A stretch of DNA of 64,000 nucleotides from Cyanobium sp. Aljojuca 7A6 (GCF_024346455.1 NZ_JAGQCY010000003.1:186001-250000); one strand, 5' to 3'; positions 49,354-60,805 are shown, numbered from the stretch's first letter. Notes: a model not told the origin generated them from the sequence alone. Translations and numbers: made by a program.

Positions 49354-50565
49354 TCAGGTCCGCCCCCGCAGGGTCTGGGCCAGTTCGTCGGGCTTGAGGC
49401 TGGCGGCGAGGGCTTCTTCAGGATGAACCTTCCCGGCTGAAACCAGATTGGCCAGGTATTGGTTGGAGGTGATCATGCCGTCAAAACCACTGCGGGCCAT
49501 GATGGCTTCAACCTCATCAAGATTGGCGCGCATGATGTAGTCCTTGCAGGCGTCGGTGTTGATGAAGACATCGTGATACGAGGCCCGTTTCCCATCCACG
49601 GTCTTGATCAGGCCCTGGGAGATCACCCCCAGCAGCGAATCAGCCACGGACCGCCGAATGATGTCCTGTTCATCGGGGGGGTACATCCCCAGCATCCGCT
49701 CCACGGAGCGCACCGCTGAATTGGTGTGCAGGGTCCCCAGCAGCAGGTGCCCAGTCTGGGACGCTTCGATGGCGGTGGTAAGGGTGTCCTGATCGCGGAT
49801 CTCCCCCACCAGGATCACGTCGGGATCTTCCCTCAGGGCGGCCCTGAGAGCGGTCTTGAAGTATTTTGTATGGGTGCCAAGTTCTCTCTGGCGGATCAGG
49901 GACTGGCGACTCTGATGCACGAATTCCACCGGATCCTCAATGGTGAGGATGTGGCGCTTCATCGTGCGATTGATGTGGTCAATCACCGCAGCCAGGGTGG
50001 TGCTCTTGCCAGAACCGGTGGGTCCGGTGACCAGCAGCATTCCCTTGGGCCGTTGGGCCAGATCCTTCAGCACCTGCGGCAGGCTGAGCTCGTCGATGGT
50101 GGGAATGGACTGGGGAATCAACCGCAGCACCATTGCTGGACCCTGCAGCGACTCCAGCAGGTTGATCCTCACCCGCACGAAGCTGAAGGCGAACGATCCG
50201 TCGTGTTCCTTGTGCTGGACGAAGCGGTCGATCTGGGAGGGTTCCATGATCTCCCGCAACCAGTCTCGGAATGTGCCGGCATCGGTGACACCCAAGCCGG
50301 CCAGAATCATGTCGCCGCGATGGCGAAATCTGGGTTGTTCACCAACGCCGAGGTGAACATCGGAGAAATTGCGCTCGAAGGCCACCCGAACGATCTGCTC
50401 CAGCGTCGTCGGAGATGCACCATCCGAGGCCATCGGCGGGGTCTGAGCCGACCGCGCTCCTACCCCTTCCACCGGTGGGGGTGGTGGTGGTGCTTGGGCG
50501 TGTGACGTGGAAGAACGCTGCAAATCGGATGGGCGACCCAGCTGAAGGGTTCGGCTATCCGACAA
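49354..50565 (-). CDS. pilT: Type IV pilus retraction ATPase PilT
   Basis: The core starts at about residue 53 (LEQIVRVAFERNFSDVHLGVG). It contains Walker A GPTGSGKST (181-189), the Asp box (DPVEFVHQS), Walker B DPDVILVGEIRD, the His box HLLLGTLHT and the AIRNLIRE-like FKTALRAALRED. PilT disassembles the pilus fibre to drive twitching motility and DNA uptake. The frame begins at TTG 50565 with a Pro-rich leader (residues 24-32) that has an ATG alternative at 50433, so the exact start is uncertain. Confidence 0.9.
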   Translation of the reverse strand: MSDSRTLQLGRPSDLQRSSTSHAQAPPPPPPVEGVGARSAQTPPMASDGASPTTLEQIVRVAFERNFSDVHLGVGEQPRFRHRGDMILAGLGVTDAGTFRDWLREIMEPSQIDRFVQHKEHDGSFAFSFVRVRINLLESLQGPAMVLRLIPQSIPTIDELSLPQVLKDLAQRPKGMLLVTGPTGSGKSTTLAAVIDHINRTMKRHILTIEDPVEFVHQSRQSLIRQRELGTHTKYFKTALRAALREDPDVILVGEIRDQDTLTTAIEASQTGHLLLGTLHTNSAVRSVERMLGMYPPDEQDIIRRSVADSLLGVISQGLIKTVDGKRASYHDVFINTDACKDYIMRANLDEVEAIMARSGFDGMITSNQYLANLVSAGKVHPEEALAASLKPDELAQTLRGRT

Positions 50566-50672
50566 ATCCTAGGTGCGGATTCGCTGCTTGGAACATCAGC
50601 GTGGAGCGGTGACCTCCGCATGGGGGAGGGTCGATCGGGGGCTCCCTAGGATCGCTGGACCTGCTTCGGCCC

Positions 50673-51794
50673 GTGTCCCCACAGCCCCTGGTCAGCATCG
50701 TTCTGGGCACGCGCCCGGAGGCCATCAAGCTGGCGCCGGTGATCCTGGCTTTTCAGCGGGCCAAGGAATTCCGTACCCGGGTGGTGCTCACGGGGCAGCA
50801 CCGCGAGATGGTCACCCAGGTGATGCGCCTGTTCGGCCTCAGCGCCGACCATGACCTGGCCCTGATGGCTCCCAAGCAGACCCTCACCCATGTTACCTGT
50901 GCGGCATTGCAGGGCCTGAAGGAGGAGTTTGAGGCGCATCGCCCGGATCTCGTCCTGGTGCAGGGCGACACCACCACGGCCTTCGCCAGTGCCCTGGCTG
51001 CGTTCTACGAGCAGATTCCCGTCGGCCATGTGGAGGCCGGCCTGCGCACCAACGACCTGCTCGATCCGTTTCCGGAGGAGGCGAACCGGCGTCTGATCTC
51101 CCAGCTGGCCCGGCTCCACTTCGCCCCCACGGCCCAGTCGGCGGCGAACTTGAAGGCCTCAGGGGTGGTGGGCGAGATCCTCACCACCGGCAACACGGTG
51201 ATCGATGCCCTGCTGTTGATGGCCCGCACCGCTCCCGAATGGGACCTGCCCGGGCTCGACTGGCAAAACCAGCGGGTGCTGCTGGCCACCGTGCACCGTC
51301 GTGAGAACTGGGGAGAGCGGCTGCTTGAGATCGGCCAGGGCTTCCTGGCTCTGCTGGAACGCTTTCCTGACACGGCCCTGCTGCTGCCGCTGCACCGCAA
51401 TCCCACGGTGCGTGAGCCCCTGCAGGCCCTGCTCGGCACCCATCCCCGCGCTTTCCTCACCGAACCCCTCGACTACGACCGCCTGGTGGCGGCGATGCGC
51501 GGCTGCACCCTGTTGCTCACCGATTCCGGTGGTCTGCAGGAGGAGGCGCCTGCCCTGGGCAAGCCCGTGCTGGTGCTGCGCCGCACCACCGAACGGCCCG
51601 AGGCGGTGGCGGCCGGCACGGCGAAGCTGATCGGCACCGACAGCGCGGTGATCCTGGCGGAGGCCAGTCGCCTGCTGGACGATCAGGAGGCTTACCAAGC
51701 CATGGCCCACGCCCACAATCCCTTTGGCGATGGTGCGGCCAGCGGCCGGATTGTGGAGGCGGCACGCCGCTACCTGGGGGTCGCCGCCGCTTAG
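50673..51794 (+). CDS. wecB: UDP-N-acetylglucosamine 2-epimerase (non-hydrolysing)
   Basis: The 373-residue GT-B-fold enzyme has VSIVLGTRPEAIKLAPVI, VVLTGQHREM, LVQGDTTTAFA, GHVEAGLRT and DPFPEEANRRLI. A later TDSGGLQEEAPALGKPVLVLRRTTERPEAV completes the WecB pattern. It interconverts UDP-GlcNAc and UDP-ManNAc for cell-envelope polysaccharides. The start is GTG 50673. Its stop overlaps the stop of the convergent HlyD-like gene. Confidence 0.94.
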   Translation: MSPQPLVSIVLGTRPEAIKLAPVILAFQRAKEFRTRVVLTGQHREMVTQVMRLFGLSADHDLALMAPKQTLTHVTCAALQGLKEEFEAHRPDLVLVQGDTTTAFASALAAFYEQIPVGHVEAGLRTNDLLDPFPEEANRRLISQLARLHFAPTAQSAANLKASGVVGEILTTGNTVIDALLLMARTAPEWDLPGLDWQNQRVLLATVHRRENWGERLLEIGQGFLALLERFPDTALLLPLHRNPTVREPLQALLGTHPRAFLTEPLDYDRLVAAMRGCTLLLTDSGGLQEEAPALGKPVLVLRRTTERPEAVAAGTAKLIGTDSAVILAEASRLLDDQEAYQAMAHAHNPFGDGAASGRIVEAARRYLGVAAA

Positions 51795-52987
51795 GGACGC
51801 TTCTTCGCCCAGGGGGGCAGATCAATGAACACCCTGGTGCCGCTCTCCAGGCCCGTGAGGATCTGGGTGTCCTTGCCACTGCTGGAGCCGAGCTCCACCG
51901 GCTGGAAGGTGGGTTCCTGACCCTTGCCCACCAGCAGCACCCCAGGGCGGCCGTCCTCGGTGACGATCGCGACGGTGGGCACCACGGTCCTGGCCTGGAG
52001 GGTGCCGGTCTGGAAGTCGATGTCGGCGGTCATGCCGATGCGCAGTTCCGGGGCTGGATCGACGAGCTGGAGCTTCACCTCGAAGGACGTGACGTTGTTG
52101 GTCTTGACGGCCCTGGGGGCGATCTGACGCACCCGGGCGTCAAAGCGCCGGTCAGGGAAGGCATCGACGCGCACGCTGGCGGGCAGGCCCACCTTGAGCC
52201 TGCCGATGTCGCTCTCGGGCACCTTGGCAACCACTTCCAGGCCCTCGGACAGTTCCACGATCGAGGAACTGGTGGCGCCGGCGGTGGCCGACGCGGTGGT
52301 GGTGGGGGTGACGAAGGCGCCGGGCTCGGCGTAACGCTGGCTGATCACCCCGTCGAACGGGGCTCTCACGGTCAGCTCGCTTTTCTCCACCTGCCGTTGT
52401 TCGAGCCGTTGCTGGGCCGCAGAGGTGGCCAGCCGTCGGACTTCCGCGTCGGCCCGGAAGCGGTTCATGTCGTTGAGGCTGATCGCCCCCTGGCGGAACA
52501 GGGGTTCGTTGCGGCGCAGCTCGCTGTCGCTGCGGCGTTGTTCGGCCTGCGCCGACAGCACGTTGGCCTGCAGTTCGGTCAACCGGTCGAGCAGGTCGCC
52601 GTCGTCCATCAGGGCCAGGGGCTGGCCCTTGCGCACCGTGTCTCCCTCGTCGACCAGCAGCTCCACCAGGATGCCCTGCCGCTTGGGGCTGACATTCACC
52701 CGCTGGACGGCATCCAGTTCACCGCTGGCGGTGATCACTCCGGGCAGGGATCCTTCGCGGGCGACCACGGTGAAGGGGGCCAGGTCGCGCCCCGTCTGCA
52801 GCCGTTGCCGCTGCCAGAGTCCGGCTGAGGCGAGCAGGGCCAACCCCACCACCAGGCCAATCCAGACGCGACGACGGACACGACGCTTGGCCCCGACGGG
52901 GGCGGCCGGTGGCGACGGGCTCCGGGTGGGAGCTGGAGCCGGCGGCAGGGGGGTGATGGCGGGAATGGGCCGGCGTTTCGCTGCCAT
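51791..52987 (-). CDS. HlyD/MacA-type periplasmic adaptor (membrane fusion protein)
   Basis: The 398-residue protein has a Pro-rich, then basic, N-terminus (AKRRVRRRVW), one membrane anchor (about residues 43-58), and a lipoyl/barrel-sandwich domain split by a helical hairpin: SGELDAVQRVNVSPKRQG, then helices about 130-195, then VRAPFDGVIS. A beta-barrel domain (about 240-330) and a C-terminal proximal domain follow. It should link an inner-membrane pump (RND or MacB type) to an outer channel. No pump gene is beside it, and it is convergent with wecB. Confidence 0.85.
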   Translation of the reverse strand: MAAKRRPIPAITPLPPAPAPTRSPSPPAAPVGAKRRVRRRVWIGLVVGLALLASAGLWQRQRLQTGRDLAPFTVVAREGSLPGVITASGELDAVQRVNVSPKRQGILVELLVDEGDTVRKGQPLALMDDGDLLDRLTELQANVLSAQAEQRRSDSELRRNEPLFRQGAISLNDMNRFRADAEVRRLATSAAQQRLEQRQVEKSELTVRAPFDGVISQRYAEPGAFVTPTTTASATAGATSSSIVELSEGLEVVAKVPESDIGRLKVGLPASVRVDAFPDRRFDARVRQIAPRAVKTNNVTSFEVKLQLVDPAPELRIGMTADIDFQTGTLQARTVVPTVAIVTEDGRPGVLLVGKGQEPTFQPVELGSSSGKDTQILTGLESGTRVFIDLPPWAKKRP

Positions 52988-53067
52988 CAGTTTCGCTCGC
53001 CTGGGCCGCTGTTGTGGACGGGGGGAGACCGAAAGGGGCCTGGCACGGTGACCCCTAGATTTCGCCG

Positions 53068-54159
53068 ATGCTCAAAGCCGGAATCGTCGGGCTGCCCAAC
53101 GTGGGCAAGTCGACCCTCTTCAACGCCCTGGTGGCCAACGCCCAGGCCCAGGCGGCCAACTTCCCGTTCTGCACCATCGAACCCAATGTGGGGGTGGTGG
53201 CGGTGCCGGATGAGCGCCTGCAGAAGCTCTCCGATCTCTCCCGTTCCAAGGAGATCGTGCCGACGCGCGTGGAATTCGTGGACATCGCCGGGCTGGTGCA
53301 GGGGGCGAGCCAGGGGGAGGGGCTGGGCAACAAGTTCCTGGCCAACATCCGCGAGGTGGATGCGATCGTCCACGTGGTGCGTTGCTTCGACGACGACGAC
53401 GTGATCCACGTCTCCGGCAGCGTCGATCCGGAGCGGGATGCCGAGATCATCAACCTGGAACTGGGGCTGGCGGACCTGGCCCAGATCGAGAAGCGGCGCG
53501 ACCGTCTCAAGAAGCAGACGCGCACCAGCAAGGAGGCCGCCGCCGAAGATGCGGCCCTGGCCAGACTGCAGGCCGAACTGGAGCAGGGCGGTGCCGCCCG
53601 CCGGGTGTCCCTGAGCGAGGAGGAGCAGGCCCTGGTGCGCAACCTCGGCCTGCTCACCGCCAAGCCGATCATCTACGCCACCAATGTGAGCGAGGACGAC
53701 CTCGCCAGCGGCAACGCCTGGGTGAGCGCTGTGGAGGCCCTGGCCGCCCGGGAGGGGGCCGAAGCCGTTCGCATCTCCGCCCAGGTGGAGGCCGAACTGG
53801 TCGACCTGGCCGCTGAGGAGCGCTCCGACTATCTGGCCGGGCTGGGGGTGAACGAAGGCGGCCTGCAGAGCCTGATCCGCGCCACCTATCGCCTGCTGGG
53901 TCTGCGCACCTACTTCACCACGGGCGAGAAGGAAACCCGGGCCTGGACGATCACCGCCGGCATGACCGCCCCCCAGGCCGCCGGCGTGATCCACACCGAT
54001 TTCGAGCGGGGCTTCATCCGTGCCCAGACCATCTCCTACGGCCAGTTGCTGGAGGCCGGCACCCTGGCCGAGGCCCGCAACCGGGGCTGGCTGCGCAGCG
54101 AGGGCAAGGAGTACGTGGTGGCCGAGGGGGATGTGATGGAGTTCCTGTTCAACGTCTGA
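53068..54159 (+). CDS. ychF: Redox-regulated ATPase YchF (Obg-like)
   Basis: The 363-residue P-loop protein starts [22 protein letters not shown]. It has [32 protein letters not shown] and, in place of NKx[10 protein letters not shown], which gives ATP preference. The C-terminal TGS-like domain ends in [16 protein letters not shown] and DVMEFLFNV. It associates with ribosomes and responds to oxidative stress in other bacteria. The next gene starts ten bases after its stop. Confidence 0.97.
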   Translation: MLKAGIVGLPNVGKSTLFNALVANAQAQAANFPFCTIEPNVGVVAVPDERLQKLSDLSRSKEIVPTRVEFVDIAGLVQGASQGEGLGNKFLANIREVDAIVHVVRCFDDDDVIHVSGSVDPERDAEIINLELGLADLAQIEKRRDRLKKQTRTSKEAAAEDAALARLQAELEQGGAARRVSLSEEEQALVRNLGLLTAKPIIYATNVSEDDLASGNAWVSAVEALAAREGAEAVRISAQVEAELVDLAAEERSDYLAGLGVNEGGLQSLIRATYRLLGLRTYFTTGEKETRAWTITAGMTAPQAAGVIHTDFERGFIRAQTISYGQLLEAGTLAEARNRGWLRSEGKEYVVAEGDVMEFLFNV

Positions 54160-54169
54160 CCACCAGGCC

Positions 54170-55048
54170 ATGTCCCTACCCGTCGGTTTCATCGGCCTGG
54201 GGGCGCTGGGAGCTCCGATGGCGGCCAACCTGCTGGCGAAGGGTTTTGCGCTCACGGTTCATAACCGCCAGCGGGACCGGGAGCTGCCCCTGGCCGCCGC
54301 CGGGGCCCGTCGCGCGGCCACACCGGCGGCGGCGGCCCAGGGCGCCGCTGTGCTGGTGCTCTGCCTGAGCGACGACGTGGCGGTGGCGGCGGTGCTGCTG
54401 GGTGAGGGGGGCGACAACGGCGTCGCCGCCCTGGCGGGCCTGGTGCCCGGGTCCCTGGTGGTGGATGTCTCCACCATCGCGCCGGCGACCTCCCGTGCCA
54501 TGGCCGCTGCCCTGGCCGAGCGCGGCGTGGCCTATCTCGATGCGCCGGTGACGGGTGGCACCGAGGGGGCCCAGGCGGGCACCCTCTCGGTGCTGGTGGG
54601 TGGAGCGGCCGCCGACCTGGAGCGGGCCCGGCCCCTGCTGGAGGCGGTGGGCCGGACGATCACCCACCTCGGCCCGGTGGGGGCCGGCCAGGAGGCCAAG
54701 GCCGTCAACCAGGTGCTGGTGGCGGGCTGTTATGCGGCGGTGGCGGAGGCCTTGGCCCTGGGGCAGCGTCTGGGGCTGCCGATGGAGGAGGTCCGTCAGG
54801 CGCTGGTGGATGGGGCCGCCGGCTCCTGGGCCCTGGAGCACCGCGGTGGTTTGATGCTGCGGGGCGAATTCCCGCTCGGCTTCCGGGTGCGCCTGCACCG
54901 CAAGGATCTGGCGATCGCCCTGGAGTCCGCCGCCGCCGCTGGCCTGGAGCTGCCGGTGGCGCGCCAGGTGGCGGCGATGGAGGACGACCTGATCGCAGCC
55001 GGGCACGGCGATGAGGACGTGTCGGCCCTGGCCCGCTGGTTCCTATGA
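54170..55048 (+). CDS. Beta-hydroxyacid dehydrogenase (3-HIBADH / glyoxylate reductase type)
   Basis: The 292-residue protein has the NADP-binding PVGFIGLGALGAPMAANLL, a DVSTIAPATSRAMA segment, LDAPVTGGTEGAQAGTLSVLVGG (substrate-binding), and the catalytic Lys in GAGQEAKAVNQVLV. The C-terminal helical domain contains FRVRLHRKDLAIALES. Substrate could be glyoxylate, succinic semialdehyde or 3-hydroxyisobutyrate. It follows ychF by ten bases. Confidence 0.88.
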   Translation: MSLPVGFIGLGALGAPMAANLLAKGFALTVHNRQRDRELPLAAAGARRAATPAAAAQGAAVLVLCLSDDVAVAAVLLGEGGDNGVAALAGLVPGSLVVDVSTIAPATSRAMAAALAERGVAYLDAPVTGGTEGAQAGTLSVLVGGAAADLERARPLLEAVGRTITHLGPVGAGQEAKAVNQVLVAGCYAAVAEALALGQRLGLPMEEVRQALVDGAAGSWALEHRGGLMLRGEFPLGFRVRLHRKDLAIALESAAAAGLELPVARQVAAMEDDLIAAGHGDEDVSALARWFL

Positions 55049-55166
55049 CAGTCCAGGGACAAATGAAGGGTGATCCGCTCTTTCCCCAAGCGGCGGAGTC
55101 GGAGATTGCTTTCGGCCTGTCTTAGCTTTTGTCTGACGCTATTGCTGAGGAGGTGACAAGGGAGTT

Positions 55167-56168
55167 ATGAACATCGCATGCGTGATGATGCAGAAAAACG
55201 AATCCATTCTGCTCGAAGCATGGATTCGTTATCATGCTGAGATGGTCGGTAAGGAGAATTTATTCATTTTTGATAATGGCTCGACCATCTCTTCTGTGAT
55301 TCAAGTTCTCAAAGAAGCAGAGAGTAGTGGAGTCAGGATCTTCTGGGAGTATTCAACGGTTAGGAACTTCCTTGAGAAGGGAGCTTTGATCGCTGATTTG
55401 ATTCAGAGGTTAGACCGCGAAGAGGACTTTGATTTCTACTTTCCGCTTGACTGCGATGAATTTCTCGCTTGCCAAACGGAATCCGGACCATCCTGTTGTC
55501 GAAAGGATATCGAAGAGGCATTGCGGCCTTACAAAGGCAGTGCGGACGTGCTTGTTATTCAGCACAAATATTGGAATCATCCTTACCGACAAAACTTCTA
55601 CTCAATCCCGACGTCTAGCCGGAAATGCTTTTTTGCCAATGGAGCTTGTGATTATCTTGATCTGGGTTATCACAAGGGACGTTCGCGACTTGGGGCCGGT
55701 CAGGCGAAAACTGCAATTATCTATTTTGAATTCCACTATTTACCCTATCGTTTTCATAGGCAATACTGCAGGCAGAAGCTTTCCGGTCGCTTGACAGACT
55801 TTTCAAGGAGATCATTGCGAGCCTACGAGGCCAAGCAAATGGGCGGCTTTCATAACGCAGGTCATCTCCTGGAGGGCAAGTACGATTATGTGCGATCATT
55901 CCTCCGATCAGAATATCAACTGGAGATACCCACGATCCTGTGTTCGTTTGATCGTCTTGGGATTGATCACGGCTCATTGTGTGAGCCTGAACCGCCTATC
56001 CCCAGACTCTTGTGGCTCTTTCTGCTGAGATCAAGGCAGACCTTCATGCATCGAATCGATGACATCATCGACGCACTTCACCGAGCCCCCGGGGAGCTGA
56101 AGAGACTCATGGTGAGGTCCTTCAAGTCGTTGATCCGTCTGCTCCGTAGGCTATGGCAGCCAGGCTGA
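55167..56168 (+). CDS. Family-2-type glycosyltransferase, probably acquired
   Basis: The 333-residue protein begins MNIACVMMQKNESILLEAWIRYH and has LFIFDNGS, then DFYFPLDCDEFLA, the DxD region, like the glycosyltransferases with a single GT-A domain (Glyco_tranf_2_4 type). The C-terminus is basic (MVRSFKSLIRLLRRLW). A strong ribosome site GAGGAGGTG lies upstream. The codon use and base composition are far richer in A and T than in all its neighbours, the clearest sign of recent transfer in the window. The acceptor sugar is unknown. Confidence 0.75.
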   Translation: MNIACVMMQKNESILLEAWIRYHAEMVGKENLFIFDNGSTISSVIQVLKEAESSGVRIFWEYSTVRNFLEKGALIADLIQRLDREEDFDFYFPLDCDEFLACQTESGPSCCRKDIEEALRPYKGSADVLVIQHKYWNHPYRQNFYSIPTSSRKCFFANGACDYLDLGYHKGRSRLGAGQAKTAIIYFEFHYLPYRFHRQYCRQKLSGRLTDFSRRSLRAYEAKQMGGFHNAGHLLEGKYDYVRSFLRSEYQLEIPTILCSFDRLGIDHGSLCEPEPPIPRLLWLFLLRSRQTFMHRIDDIIDALHRAPGELKRLMVRSFKSLIRLLRRLWQPG

Positions 56169-56277
56169 CCGAGGCTTTCCCACTTCGGATTGCCCTGATT
56201 CCTTTCGCACGATGGAGCTGATCAGATGCCTACCTTGATGTGGCCCATCCAGTAACTCAAGACTCAAGCCTGTCCCA

Positions 56278-57008
<731 letters not shown>

Positions 57009-57012
<4 letters not shown>

Positions 57013-59639
57013 GCGAAGGACATCCTTTGGCCGTGGTCCGTAACGGCCCCCTCTGGCGCCTGGCGGCCCGTCGCTGGCGCCGCCGTCCCTTGCAGTACCT
57101 GCTCTGCATCCTGGGCATCGCCCTGGGGGTGGCGATGCTGGTGTCGATCGATCTGGCCAGTGGCTCGGCCCAGCGGGCCTTCTCCCTGTCCACTGACGCC
57201 ATCACTGGCCGCACCACCCATCGGTTGGTGGCGATCGGGCCCGGTGGCGTTCCCGAGACCACTTTTGTTGAGCTGCGCCGCCGCTTCCCCGAGATCCCAG
57301 CCGCACCAGTGATCGAGACCTACGGCCGGGCCCAGGAACTGGACGGTGAGCTGATGCGGGTCGTCGGCGTTGATCTGTTCAGTGAAGCGCCCTTCCGCGG
57401 TCTGCTGGGAGGCGGTGGCGGTGGTGAACGGGGAGGTGGCGGTGGCAAGGGTTTCGTGCCCTTCCTCACCGAACCCGGCACGGCCGTGATCGCCACCGAG
57501 ACCGCCGAGCGCTACGGCCTCCATCCCGGCGCCGCCGACGGCTCCGGCACGTTGCATCTCGATCTGGCCGGGCGCATGTCTGAGCTGCAGCTGGTGGGCA
57601 GTGTCAGCAGTGACGCGGCCCTGGAGCGCCGCGGCCTTGAAACGCTGCTGCTGGTTGACATCGCCACCGCCCAGGACCTGCTCAACCCCGCCGGTGCCAA
57701 GGCGGTGCCGGCGGTGGGTCACATCGATCTGATCCTGGAGAGCCCCGCCCAGGAGGCGGCCCTCAGCGAATGGCTGCCCAGCGGGCTCAAGCTGGAGACG
57801 GCGGCAGCGCGCGGCAACGCTGTGCAGCAGATGACGGCCGCCTTCGAGCTCAACCTCACCGCCATGAGCCTGCTGGCGATGGTGGTGGGCATCTTTCTCA
57901 TCTACAACACGGTCACGTTCAGCGTCGTGCAGCGCCGCAGCCTGTTCGGGGTGCTGCGCTGCCTGGGGGTGACCCGGGGCCAGCTGTTTACCCTCATCCT
58001 GGGCGAGGCGGCCCTGTTCAGCCTGGTGGGGTCTCTGCTGGGCCTGGTGCTGGGGGTGGTGCTGGGGCGCACCGTCGTGGGTCTGATCACCCAGACGATC
58101 AACGACTTCTATTTCGTGGTCTCGGTGCGACAGATCAGCCTGTCAGGGATCACCCTGGCCAAGGGAATGCTGGTCGGGGTGGCCTCCGCCCTGGTGGCCT
58201 CAGCCCTGCCCGCCTGGGAGGCGATGGCTACCCCACCGCAGATGACCCTGCAGCGCTCCAGCCTGGAGGCTGGCTGGCAGCGGCTGCTGCCCTGGTTCCT
58301 GCTGGCGTCCTTGCTCAGCGCCGGCCTCGGGGTGTTGTTGCTCCGCTGGGACAGCAGCGGTCTGGTGCCCGCCTTCGCCGGCGTGTTCGCCGTGCTGATG
58401 GGCGCCGCCCTGTTGATGCCGCCGGTGCTGGTCGCCGCCATGGAGGCTCTGGGCCGGGCCAGCCGCGGCCTGGGGGTGGTGGCCCGCCTGGCTCCCCGCG
58501 ACATCCTGCGCTCCCTCAGCCGCACCGCGGTGGCCGTGGCGGCCCTGATGGTGGCGGTGTCGGTGATCGTGGGCCTTTCGATCATGATCGGCTCCTTCCG
58601 GGGCACGGTGGTCACCTGGCTCGACCAGACCCTGCAGGCTGATCTGTTCGTCTCCCCCCCCAGCACCACGGCCAACCGGGTGCTGGGCAAGGTGGATCCC
58701 GCCATTGTTGAGGCCATCGCCGAGCGCCCCGACCTGCGGGCCATGGTCACCTACAACAACTTCGATGTGCACCTGGTCGACCAGGACCGGGACATCACCC
58801 TGATCGCCGCCGGCGGCGATGTGTCCGCCGGCCGCCGGCCCTACGCCTGGATCCGCCCTGGGCTCGGCGACCCCTTCGCCGCCCTGGAGGCCCGCGAGGG
58901 GGTGATCCTCTCCGAGGCCGTCTACCGGCGCGATGGCCACAGCGCCATCCCCGAGCAGGTCAGGCTTGAAACCCCCGAGGGCGAGCAGAGTTTTCCGGTG
59001 ATCGCGGTCTTTTACGACTACTCCTCCGATCGCGGCAGTGTGCTGATGGACCGCTCCCAGGTGGCGGAGCTCTGGCACGACGACAGCGTCGCCTCCCTGG
59101 GCCTGTTCCTGGCCCCCGGCGCCGATGCCGAGACGGTGGCCGCCGAGCTGCGCCAGGGCTTCGGCTCCCGCCAGACGCTGCTGGTGCAGACCAACGGCTC
59201 CCTGCGCCAGGGCTCGCTGGAGATCTTCGATCGCACGTTTGCCATCACCGGCGCCCTGCAGTTGCTCACGGTGCTGGTGGCCTTCATCGGCATCTTCAGC
59301 ACCCTGATGAGCCTGCAGCTGGAGCGGGGCCGGGAATTCGCCGTACTGCGGGCCACCGGCATGACACCCCGCCAGCTGGGGCGCCTCACCCTGCTGGAGA
59401 CGGGCCTGATGGGTCTGCTGGCCGGGGCCTGCTCGATGCCCCTGGGCTTCGTGCTGGCCTGGGTGCTGGTGCATGTGATCAACGTGCGCTCCTTTGGCTG
59501 GACCCTCCAGATCGCGCTGGAGCCGCGCTTCTTCATCCAGTCGTTGTTGATCGCCGTGGGGGCGGCCGTGCTGGCGGGCCTCTATCCGGCCCGGCGCCTC
59601 GGCCGGATGAACATCAGTGAGGCGTTGCGGCAGGAATGA
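57009..59639 (+). CDS. FtsX-like ABC permease (two-FtsX-domain type)
   Basis: The 876-residue membrane protein has an N-terminal helix (about residues 27-45), a large periplasmic MacB-like domain, and a first FtsX block (about 275-400, MSLLAMVVGIFLIYNTVTFSVVQRRSLFGVLRCLGV). Middle helices, a second periplasmic domain and a final FtsX block (about 745-870, LQLERGREFAVLRATGM) follow. It has a Gly-rich loop (GGGGGGERGGGGG) after residue 134. Such permeases move lipids or lipoproteins out of the membrane. Its ATGA overlap links it to the AttH gene. Confidence 0.9.
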
Positions 59640-60805
59640 ATCACCGCCATCCCGTGCGCGCCCTGCTGGCCCTGGTGGTCGTGTTGCTGCTGGGCCTGGT
59701 TGGCCCCAGCCCAGCTGGAGCCAGCAGCCGCATCCAATGGGGGGAGACGCCGGTGCCCCAGGGCTTCGCCCGGGCCCTCACCCCTCGCCAGTGGCGCTTT
59801 CCCGCCGATTTCGGTGCCCATCCCGACCACCAGACCGAGTGGTGGTACTACACGGGCAACCTGGAATCCGCTGACGGACGGCCCTTCGGCTATCAGTTCA
59901 CGATTTTCCGCCAGGCCCTGGTGCCCACGGGGCCCTCGGCCCAGGCTTCCGGGGGCGCCGCGTCGGCCTGGCGCACCCCCCAGGTGTATTCCGCCCATTT
60001 CACGGTCAGCGACATCGCCGCCGACACCTTTCTGCAGGAGGAGCGCTTCGCCCGCGGCGCCCTCGGCCTGGCCGGGGCCGAGGGTGATCCCTATGCGGTC
60101 TGGCTCAACGACTGGCGCATCAGCGCCGAGGGGTCCGACCAGGTGAGGCTGCGGGCCGCCACCGGCGCCATGGCCATCGATCTGACCCTGCGCCAGAGCC
60201 GGCCCCCGGTGCTCCAGGGCCAGGACGGCCTCAGCCGCAAAGGGCCGGAAGCGGGCAACGCCTCGCACTATTACTCCCTCGTGCAGCAGCCCACCGAGGG
60301 CACAATCACGGTGGCAGGCCGCGACCATGCCGTTCGCGGTGTCAGCTGGAAGGACCATGAGTTCTCCACCAGCGTCCTGAGCCCGGGCACCGTCGGCTGG
60401 GACTGGTTCTCCGCCCAGTTCGAGGACGGCTCCGCCCTGATGCTCTACGGCCTGCGCCGGGAGGACGGCGGCAAAGAACCGTTCAGCGGTGGCCGCTGGA
60501 TCGATGGCGACGACGAGCTGGAACTGGGCGCCGAGGACTACGACCTCACGGTCATGGCCACCTGGCGCAGCCCCCACAGCGGCGCCCGCTACCCCGCCGC
60601 CTGGAGGCTCACCATTCCACGGCTGGACCTGGAGCTGGTGATCACGCCGCAGATGGCGGATCAGGAGCTGAGCACGTCGTCGGCCACCTATTGGGAGGGA
60701 GCTCTGCGCTACAGGGGCCATCGCGGTGAGCAAGAGCTCCGGGGCCGGGGCTACGGCGAACTCACCGGTTACGCCGACCGCCTCGACAGCCTGCGGGGTG
60801 GGTGA
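59636..60805 (+). CDS. AttH/CrtC lipocalin-like secreted protein
   Basis: The 389-residue protein has a signal peptide (ALLALVVVLLLGLVGPSPAGA). HPDHQTEWWYYTGNL, GYQFTIFRQAL, YSAHFTVSDI, and SHYYSLVQQPTEGTI follow, then SWKDHEFSTSVLSPGTVGWDWFSAQFEDGSALMLY. These are signatures of the lipocalin-like AttH/CrtC family, which includes carotenoid 1,2-hydratase. Being co-encoded with an FtsX transporter it is probably its periplasmic partner rather than a hydratase. ATG 59636 overlaps the permease stop. Confidence 0.85.
   Translation: MNHRHPVRALLALVVVLLLGLVGPSPAGASSRIQWGETPVPQGFARALTPRQWRFPADFGAHPDHQTEWWYYTGNLESADGRPFGYQFTIFRQALVPTGPSAQASGGAASAWRTPQVYSAHFTVSDIAADTFLQEERFARGALGLAGAEGDPYAVWLNDWRISAEGSDQVRLRAATGAMAIDLTLRQSRPPVLQGQDGLSRKGPEAGNASHYYSLVQQPTEGTITVAGRDHAVRGVSWKDHEFSTSVLSPGTVGWDWFSAQFEDGSALMLYGLRREDGGKEPFSGGRWIDGDDELELGAEDYDLTVMATWRSPHSGARYPAAWRLTIPRLDLELVITPQMADQELSTSSATYWEGALRYRGHRGEQELRGRGYGELTGYADRLDSLRGG

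Noticed and set aside
57408-57450. Gly-codon-rich run as a nucleotide repeat with its own function
   Set aside because: It lies in frame in the FtsX permease and encodes a flexible Gly-rich loop. It has irregular units, so it is treated as part of the protein.
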